Source: Amanita rubescens
Lineage: Eukaryota > Basidiomycota > Agaricomycetes > Agaricales > Amanitaceae
Direction: 5' to 3'
DNA length: 64,000 nucleotides
NCBI GenBank assembly: GCA_015039365.1
Contig: WION01000119.1
Span: forward strand, 62,001 to 126,000
Shown: positions 57,220-64,000 of the stretch, in pieces
How the letters are laid out: every line of letters begins with the position of its first letter
Numbering within the stretch: position 1 is the stretch's first letter
Program-made: the position numbers and the translations under genes
The notes under the pieces: model-generated
Database searches by the model: none
Told to the model about the DNA's origin: nothing
What the model saw: the letters and a program-made list of their open reading frames with translations, nothing else

Positions 57220-59641
57220 GATTGAGGCGCTGGAAAGTCAGAGAGAGCGAGATGATCACGTAGTAGGTTCTTGAACTTTATAAAGTCTACCGGCGTGGAC
57301 CCCAAAGACACCCACATCATGGACTGGTGGCAGTCGAAACGAGTCGAAATCCAGATTCCACATGATACTCCCTCCGAGTCCTCCTCCGGAGAACCTTCCA
57401 CGTCTACCTTGATGCTTGATGTAACGTGCACACCTTCTCAACACTTCACGGGACGGATACTGACGACTATCGTACTCTCTGGTGTTCCTGGGTCGTAGAA
57501 GCACCCTCCACAACTCTCGACCCATCTCTAGTCCCTGCACCTGTCCTAGATGCGGGGAACGATGCGACACCCAATGATCAAGCCGAGGCTAACGGTGAAG
57601 GGGCCAGCCCAGCTGAAGGTGATGGGGAAGGGACAAGCCCAGCCACCTGATCCCGCGGTTTTGATATATAAAACCTTGTTACATCAGTGCTATGCACGAT
57701 ACATAAAACCTGTTAATAACAGGCATGTCTGATACATAAAGCCATTGATACAACAGGCACACCTGGGACTTTACCTTTCCCAAATTGGGTAGAAAAGCGC
57801 ATCGCTCTGTCCGCGCACCTCTGCCATATTTGGTCATGGCTCAATTTGGTCATTCCTGGAATTGATATGTCATTTCATTTGTTTCAAGTTGAGACCCATG
57901 TATTGAAGCTGTTATTCTTGAAATGTATTGTGAGTTGCCTAATCAATGCCTAGACCTGGATATGTCAAAAGAAAAATTTTGACGACATAACAACTTGGTC
58001 ACGTGATCAGATCAAATCAATCATTAGTGGTGTTTGAGCCGTTCCAGGCATTGTTTATTGCGTCAACAGACTCTTCGGAAATGTTCAACGCCTGGTCACT
58101 GGGCGTCGGCCCTCGGGTGAGCCAAAAAAACATTTCGGCGACATATCAACGGTCACGTGATACAACGCCGAAACATCGCGCGCGCAAAATTATTATGTTC
58201 TAGGTCAAGATACTTAGGCTTCCCCTTACAATATATGTAGAGATAATGTCATATACAATAGTTGTGGTTCGATTGGAAGAACAAAAACAACAAGAGAAGA
58301 TTGTATCCAGTCTGAATCCTTGTGATAGACATATTTGTTAATGCAACTTTTGTTGCCATTCCCTACTTTCGTCTGACCGTTACTCAGAATGTCCTGTGCA
58401 TGCCTTATAACAATCTCATATCATTTATACTATGTATTTATTTAATTTGTAATATTGAGCGATCCGTTTTTGTGGGCGGAACAAGCAGGACAGGCCAAAC
58501 GATCTTTTGGCGTGGTCACGTGATTACCGTTATTTTTCAGGAATCCCGCAGATAGGGCCAAAGATGGCTCATGACAATCACATATCGATGTAAATAAGTA
58601 AATATACGAGTTATCAACATTCAGTGATATATATTAGTGGGCAGAACGAGCAATACGGGCAAATGCGATGTTTTCGGCGCGGATCACATGACACTCGTCA
58701 TTTTCAGCAAATAATGGTTTTATACGTGAGATGTGACGATTAGGCTTTGTTTAATCCATTTCCTATCAGGGTTCAATGTAGCAGTTTGGCCAGAAATGAG
58801 AACAGCTGAATTTGGTACACGAAAATGCAATGCTATATATGGAAAGCGACGCCTGGCGCGCGCGCCCTGCGGCCAGCGGGAGCATATATTCCCACAATCA
58901 AGTGGCCGTGGAGGCGAAATGCCCAAGTAGTATTGAGCTTCCCACGCCTGTTATATCAGCAGTTATGTATCAGACGTTGTGCTAATGTAACAGGCACTTT
59001 ATGTATCAGGATGGCCATATGGCCTGGCCCAGCTGAAGCTAACGACGAAGGGACCAGCCCAGCCCAGCCGAATAAATCCAACCCGATGGGAATGGTACCC
59101 CCCGCAATCGAACCCGAGGAAGATATCCCTCGAGGAGAAACCGTCAAAATATATTTTGCAGGCGACACTGGTTATCGCGCCGTTGTAGACGGCGAAGACG
59201 AAGACAAGTTCCCTCATTGTCCCGCCTTCAGAGAGATCGGAGAAGTTTTTAGTGGTTTTGATTTTGCCATGATACCGATTGGGTGGGTAGACCGTAGCTG
59301 GTCCCTTTCGTTTCTTCCAACCTTGAACTAACGCCTTGGGTGAACTGTAGGGCGTATCGGCCCAGACAGGTCATGTCACCTATCCATTGCGCTCCTCAAG
59401 ACAGCGTTCGTCTCTTTAAGGACATACGCGCACGTAAAGCGCTCGGCATGCACTGGGGGTAAGTTTACATTCCTCTCTTTTTTAGTTTTCGTCGACTTTT
59501 AACGCCTTGCAACAGAACGTGGATCTTGACAACCGAACCCGTCGACGAACCACCCAGACTTTCGCGTGCTGAATGCACCAAGCTCGGTATCCCTCATCGC
59601 GACTTTGACATTTGCCATATCGGCGAAACGTGGTTTTTCTG
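57220..59641 (+). pseudogene. NAPE-PLD-type metallo-beta-lactamase gene, 5'-truncated and interrupted
   Basis: The family hydrolyses N-acyl-phosphatidylethanolamines with a two-zinc beta-lactamase fold. Visible parts: a degenerate YDEIEALES piece (about 57217), FIKSTGVDPKDTHIMDWWQ (57274 onward), TLMLDVTCTPSQHFTGR, a shifted frame with RTLWCSWVVEAPSTT, and an Ala/Pro/Glu-rich repeat (GEGASPAEGDGEGTSPA). After an insertion of about 1.36 kb the gene resumes at about 59030: ETVKIYFAGDTGYRAV, EIGEVFSGFDFAMIPIG, intron, CAPQDSVRLFKDIRARKAL, intron, TWILTTEPVDEPPRLSR and GETWFF to the stop at 59641. The N-terminal HxHxDH metal motif is not found. It is therefore a pseudogene. Confidence 0.65.
57653..59012. 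mobile_element. putative non-autonomous transposon inside the NAPE-PLD-type gene
   Basis: The sequence splitting the gene is non-coding and unlike the flanks. Its two ends carry the word TGATACATAAA or ATACATAAA followed by CTGTTA and AACAGGCA in opposite orientation: at about 57701-57755 on the plus strand and at about 58950-59010 on the minus strand. Such sub-terminal inverted repeats suggest a DNA transposon derivative. I could not define exact ends or a target duplication. Confidence 0.45.
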
Positions 59642-59973
59642 ATGCATCCAATTTATTGTAATTTTAAGGAAATGAGTTAGTCTCTTATACCCTAATCAAT
59701 TACTGGTAACTCGATCGCGGGCTTTACTGTGATGAATGCCACCAGCTTGGTCGCTTATACCTGATGTGTTGTACTCTTGTAGGTAGTAATGACCCGATGC
59801 TTCTGATGCCCTGCAACATGCCAATCATGATTACAATATCCGAGTCACTGATGAAATGAGTCAAAGTTACTCGTTGGGGACGAGACGATGAGGAAACATA
59901 GGGCACTGAATCGGGAAACGGAGAGGAAATTAGCTTTCAGGAAGGACAGGGAATTCTCATATGACACGCCATC
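59642..59973. other. spacer between the NAPE-PLD-type pseudogene and the retroelement
   Basis: No gene seen. It ends at the target-site duplication of the retroelement. Confidence 0.45.
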
Positions 59974-59986
59974 GATGTCGTTCAGG

Positions 59987-61826
59987 CATCGCTTCTTGAT
60001 CTCATACCACCACCTTCCTCTTTTGGAACATGGCTCAACGTCGCGGTAGACGTGGTGGTTCTCTTCCTCCTTTCTCCCGGGGGGGGCGTGGCCGTGGTGC
60101 TGCGCCTCCTTCCGATTCCCAAGAAGCTCAACATGCTATGGATACTGATGGGGATGGCCCTCCCCCGTCGTCACACTCTTCGCAGTGGGCATCTACCCAA
60201 GGCGATGAGTTCCCCGAGGCCCCTCAGCCTTTCTCCTACGTCCAAGAGGCGTGTCTTGATTTCCGTACCGCCATCGATGGCATCCGCGCCGCCGATCTCT
60301 CCGATTCTGTCCGTCAGTCCCTTTATGAGGTTATCGAACCCTTCGCCCTGGCAATAGGTGTGGAATCTTTTGTCATTGGGGGTCGAAAGGTTACTGTAAC
60401 CCGAGCCGCGGGCACCCACTTTGAGGAGCTCCCTCCCCAGGGGGCCTCAACCTCTGCCCCACCTGCCCCCCCTGCCACGTCAGAACCGCCCCAACCCACG
60501 GGGACCACGGGTATTCGGCCGACTGTCGCCGCTGCCCCCCTTACCATTCGGATCAACAAGAGACAGCTTCTCGGCCGCCCTCCCCCCCCGCCTCCCGTCA
60601 GGCGATCCTACGCTAGCGCTGTTGGGGCCCCCCCAGCCAAGCCTACTCTTCCTGCTCCTTCAAGGCAAACCACCAATATCAAGTCCTGCACTCGTCAGGG
60701 TACCAAGGCTTCGGCTTTGGTGCTCCGCTTTAGGCCCAGCCCGACTGGCGGGCCCGTCATTCCCCCTCTCCCTGCCGTTCAGAATATACTGGTTGGTATA
60801 TCCCCACCGCCCGTCCATGTGGGCTTTACGTTGCGTGGCGATCTCTTGGTGCGTTTCCCCCAAGCGATAGGCCCAGAGCTCAAGAAGGAGGTCGTTTCCC
60901 TCCTTTCCACTTTGCATGCTGGAGGTGTCGAACTCCTCAGCCGGGATACCACATCCCTTATCAAGTTCATGCATGTCCCCACACGTCGCCTGGATGGTGC
61001 TCCCGCCACTGCCGACTGGCTCCATTCTACTGTCGCTGCCCACCCCCGTTGGAAGGGGGTGCATTTTGTCCAGAAAGCCCACTTTGTTGTCCCTACGGGC
61101 AAGACGATCGGTTTCACCGCCACCGTTGTGGTTGAGGTTGCTGACGATCGTGCATCATCGGTTGCACGTCGTCTTCTCCAGTCCGACGTTGTCTTTGACG
61201 GCGTCCCCTGTCGTGCCCGCCCTTGGGTTTTACGCAAGGCCTCTCGCCAGTGTGGCATCTGCCTACGGTGGGGCCATACCGCCCATGTCTGCTCGTCGCG
61301 CCTCGCTTGGTGCGCTCTCTGCGCCAACCCGCATAGTTCGGCCGTCCACTCGCAAGCTGTCCGCCAGGACTCCTCCTCCGACCGTATTAAGTGTGTCAAC
61401 TGCCTTGGGCCCCATCCCGCCATCTCCCGGGATTGCCCCTTTTTCGTCTCTAGATTTGATGAACAAGCGCTTGCTCGCCTGCAAGCTGATCGCCTCAAAC
61501 GGGTCCGCCAGGCTCGCTCTAGGCGCACAGAAAAGAAAGTTAACGCGAAATTCGCCGCCCGTTACGACGACCTGGATTAGCCCAGGTCCCTCTTCCTTCC
61601 AAGGCCCAACGCTCCTCCCTCTTCTGTATGGTTGGACCAAGCGATCACTATGTGCGGTTGCCCTATGCGCCGACGTCGAGTTTAGTTTGAGTATTTACTT
61701 ACGGGTTCTTTTCCTTACCACTTCCCTGAACGGAAGGTTTTTTCCCAGAGCATCTGTGTAGTGTACTTGGCAATACACGACTGTCCTTCCCCGCAAGGGG
61801 TGGGATATCTTCAAAAAAAAAAAAAA
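59987..61826 (+). mobile_element. ORF1-only non-LTR retrotransposon with poly(A) tail
   Basis: The element is bounded by a 13-bp direct duplication with one mismatch: GATGTCGTTCAGG at 59974-59986 and GACGTCGTTCAGG at 61827-61839. It ends in 14 A residues (61813-61826), preceded by a CCCC-GCAA-GGGG stem-loop. It contains one gag-like frame and no reverse transcriptase or endonuclease. Short 5' and 3' UTRs, a poly(A) tail and a target duplication indicate target-primed reverse transcription as a complete unit, using an enzyme in trans. Confidence 0.8.
60030..61580 (+). CDS. gag-like ORF1 protein of non-LTR retrotransposon
   Basis: An uninterrupted 516-codon frame. The N-terminus is Arg/Gly-rich (MAQRRGRRGG, RGGRGRG). 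A Pro/Ala-rich linker follows (about residues 140-215). A central domain (VGFTLRGDLLVRF, then VELLSRDTTSLIKF) resembles the nucleic-acid-binding ORF1 region of Tad/L1-like elements. Three Cys-containing knuckles come next: CGICLRWGHTAHVC, CALCANPHSSAVH and CVNCLGPHPAISRDC. The C-terminus is basic (RVRQARSRRTEKK). It would coat element RNA. The frame has no lesions, so the copy is young. Long frames on the opposite strand and in the next plus frame are shadows of its GC-rich codons. Confidence 0.85.
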   Translation: MAQRRGRRGGSLPPFSRGGRGRGAAPPSDSQEAQHAMDTDGDGPPPSSHSSQWASTQGDEFPEAPQPFSYVQEACLDFRTAIDGIRAADLSDSVRQSLYEVIEPFALAIGVESFVIGGRKVTVTRAAGTHFEELPPQGASTSAPPAPPATSEPPQPTGTTGIRPTVAAAPLTIRINKRQLLGRPPPPPPVRRSYASAVGAPPAKPTLPAPSRQTTNIKSCTRQGTKASALVLRFRPSPTGGPVIPPLPAVQNILVGISPPPVHVGFTLRGDLLVRFPQAIGPELKKEVVSLLSTLHAGGVELLSRDTTSLIKFMHVPTRRLDGAPATADWLHSTVAAHPRWKGVHFVQKAHFVVPTGKTIGFTATVVVEVADDRASSVARRLLQSDVVFDGVPCRARPWVLRKASRQCGICLRWGHTAHVCSSRLAWCALCANPHSSAVHSQAVRQDSSSDRIKCVNCLGPHPAISRDCPFFVSRFDEQALARLQADRLKRVRQARSRRTEKKVNAKFAARYDDLD

Positions 61827-61839
61827 GACGTCGTTCAGG

Positions 61840-62460
61840 TGGGATTTGCACTTTTACCAATCTTAATCAATTCCAGGGCGTTCTGCGAGGATTGATGCAT
61901 TCAATGAGCCCCTGCAAATAATTATTCAGGCATCTGACATATCCGTGTTGAGTACACAGCTGTCGCACCAGGCTGGCGTCTCGAACTGGACTTAAGCAAT
62001 GCATAACACCGTAAGTAAGAACAACACAAGTAGTACTTCTTTGAAAGGAAAGGGCCACAAATCTAATGCGTATGCGTCATCTGAAAAGTTCCATTATTGT
62101 CTAACACACTCTGAAGAAGGATTCGGCGCTAACCATTATCTTTGTTTCGACGCATTACCATCACAAGCGCTCAGTGACGCGCTTGACGCCAGAAATGTCC
62201 GATATAGCCGGCGAGGCACGTATGTATAGGATACCCTTAATTGGTACCAGACCCCGGATCGCCTTCAAGCTAGCGAGATGGTGCCGGGTTTTCTCGGTGA
62301 TGCCTGAAGTGCTGGCGCTGCAGAGGGAACCGGGCGATCAGGCGGGTAGATTGTCCTTGATGGGAGAAACAGCAAAAGAGTGGAGGCCGGGTAAAGGTTT
62401 CAAGTCGAAGGCATTTTGTAAAAAGATGGGCGGGAATCCAGGAAAGAAATAATACAGTCA
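61840..62460. other. intergenic region
   Basis: Two overlapping plus frames (61999-62229 and 62174-62452) show no recognisable domain. Nothing is supportable. Confidence 0.4.
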
Positions 62461-62977
62461 ACCTTCCATCGCTAGTTGAGCGCTAAGGCCTGAGGCCTGA
62501 CAGTCAACGCACCTCTGAGTTTGCTCTCCACGTGCATCCAACAGGTCTACATCTCCGAGACGCCTGACCATCTCATTAATGTTCACCATCAATCCTTCAC
62601 ATGGTCGCTTTCAAGACCGACTGGTGGGAGGCGATATTGAAGACGGCGCGAGCACTGGCGAGAGTTGCAGCACTGGAAGTGTGATGCCGTGACATGGCCA
62701 CACTCCTGCAGGCCAAAATACCGAGTCTAAGATAAGTATTCAAGTGACATGGGACGACCAAACGCTCTTGCTCACCGAAGCACCTTTCATGTCGATTGTT
62801 TGTTGTTTATCTACTGAGTCTATGCCGAGCTTTTTCCACGAAGTTCCATGTGACATGTGACATGTTACATCACATCTTTTCTTCTTGACCATCATATAGT
62901 TACATCATCCTCATTTTGGTCTATTCCAAGCATATTTCCCAATTCCATATATAATTCTTTCATAGACCATCATCACC
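62461..62977 (+). repeat. duplicated upstream region of the NB-ARC genes (copy B)
   Basis: Aligns with 23092-23556 and runs directly into the second NB-ARC gene. It shares the conserved words listed for copy A and a TATA-like TCCATATATAAT about 34 bases before the ATG. Confidence 0.7.
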
Positions 62978-64000
62978 ATGTCAGATCCACCTCAGGTAGT
63001 AAATACTGGTGTATTTGCTGGATGCTGGAACTTTTATATTAGGAATGCCCAATTTATAGAGGTATTGAATTTCAGCATTTTTTCACCTAGATCTTGTCAA
63101 TAATGAAGACTCATAGATCAACTACTATCTTGAAGACCCCTCCAATGTTGATCTACTTCCTTTACCCCCTATCAAACATTCTAGTACTTTATTTACAGGC
63201 CAAGATAAGTACTTGAAGAAGCTGAAGGATCACTTTCCCTCTAATATTGGAGGCCAAAGAAATTTTGTCCTTTTGCATGGTTTAGGTGGCATTGGCAAGA
63301 CTCAGATTTGCCTGAAATTCATTGAAGAAAATCCTGATTTGTGAGCATTTACTCATTAGTATAGTAATTCAAGATAACTGACTATTCAAGGTTCTCTGAC
63401 ATATTCTGGATTGATGCTTCTTCAGAGGAAAGTGTTGAATTTGTACTCACACAAATGTCCTCAACCTACAGTACTTCACCAGATGGTAGACCCTCAGCCA
63501 GATCTGCTCTTGATTGGATTTCTCAAAGGCCCAACTTTTTGATGGTGTATGATGGAGCAGATGGACATTACTCAGTAGTTGAGAACTTCCTTCCACCAGG
63601 AAATGGAGGAAATGTTATGATGACAAGTAGGAATATTGGGTTGAAGAGGCTTGCATTGAGCAAGAACTCAATGGAGATTCATGAAATGGAAGATGAAGAT
63701 GCTATTTCCTTGCTTTTGAAGGCAGCCATGCTTCATGACACAGATGATGATATTGATAGTCTGGCCCAGCAGCTTGTGTTGCAATTGGACAGAATCCCTC
63801 TTGCCATTGACCAAGCAGGGGCATATATGCTTTCCTGTGGTTGCAGTATTGATGGTTATGTGGAATTGTACACAGGATACAAGAACAAGTTAATGAGGGA
63901 TCCAGGATTTAAGGGTGCCTCAGATTATGGAACATCTACATATGGGACATGGGACATTTCCATGAAAAAAATGGAGGATATAGCTGCAAAGGATAACTCA
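62978..64000 (+). CDS. NB-ARC STAND receptor, second copy, cut by window end
   Basis: Exons 62978-63061, 63117-63340 and 63391 onward match the first three exons of the gene at 23557, with the same intron positions. Walker A is HGLGGIGKTQ (about 63276-63303), Walker B FLMVYDGAD, then MTSRN and LDRIPLAIDQAGAY. The N-terminal motif is VNTGVFAGCWNFYIRNAQF. The frame is open to the last base, so the TPR part lies outside the window. Differences from the first copy include an AL insertion in LKRLALSKNS and many scattered substitutions. CpG is almost absent here too. Whether this copy has the same repeat array cannot be seen. Confidence 0.8.

Noticed and set aside
60779..61761. Long minus-strand and second plus-strand frames over the retroelement
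   Set aside because: They overlap the gag frame, have arginine/serine-rich composition from GC-rich codons and no domains; shadows.

Overview
The window is nuclear DNA of a filamentous basidiomycete, most likely a mushroom-forming agaricomycete; I cannot name the species. Genes are split by many 45-70 nt GT-AG introns. The gene content fits: a fruit-body-specific secreted family, a GH85 endoglycosidase, F-box/LRR proteins, an AAA-ATPase-like remnant, NB-ARC/TPR receptors and P-loop GTPases. No function was confirmed by any search.

Layout. 0-4 kb: a minus-strand TKL-type kinase with a C-terminal C1 zinc finger, frameshifted three times. 4.7-6.5 kb: two tandem fruit-body proteins, the second frameshifted; a third copy lies at 55.2 kb. 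6.7-9.4 kb: a GH85 endo-beta-N-acetylglucosaminidase with an 18-nt exon. 11.7-11.9 kb: a cluster of short perfect hairpins. 13.0-13.7 kb: a small secreted protein. 13.9-20.9 kb (minus): tuberin/TSC2. 21-21.8 kb (minus): a possible membrane protein. 23.6-28.1 kb: an NB-ARC protein with about 19 nearly identical 42-residue TPR units. 28.2-31.6 kb: an AAA-ATPase-like remnant, an HNH protein and a decayed coding region. 31.7-33.0 kb (minus): an F-box protein.

33.3-49.05 kb is one large inverted repeat: arms of about 7.3 kb around a 1-kb spacer that holds a solo LTR. Each arm carries a P-loop GTPase gene, and the two copies converge on the spacer. The minus-strand copy looks intact and the plus-strand copy looks broken. 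Within each, the stretch before the C-terminal exons is a run of about 40-45 units of one form: AG, a 3-nt (rarely 6 or 9) segment, then GTGAGT or a variant, every 53-80 nt. Read as spliced, these are successive single-codon exons separated by related short introns. No stop occurs in any of them, and the codons differ between arms more than the flanking introns seem to. This is the most unusual object in the window.

49.4-55.7 kb: an F-box-like gene, an S9C acylaminoacyl-peptidase and the third fruit-body gene. 57.2-59.6 kb: a NAPE-PLD-type gene lacking its 5' part and split by an insertion. 60-61.8 kb: an ORF1-only non-LTR retrotransposon with a poly(A) tail and target-site duplication. 62.5 kb to the end: a second NB-ARC gene, a diverged duplicate of the 23.6-kb gene and its promoter, cut by the window edge.

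The two NB-ARC genes and the inner part of the inverted repeat are strongly depleted of CpG, while their neighbours are not. This suggests long-term cytosine methylation or a different origin. Housekeeping genes (TSC2, peptidase, GH85) therefore alternate with accessory islands of self/non-self-type genes and retroelements.
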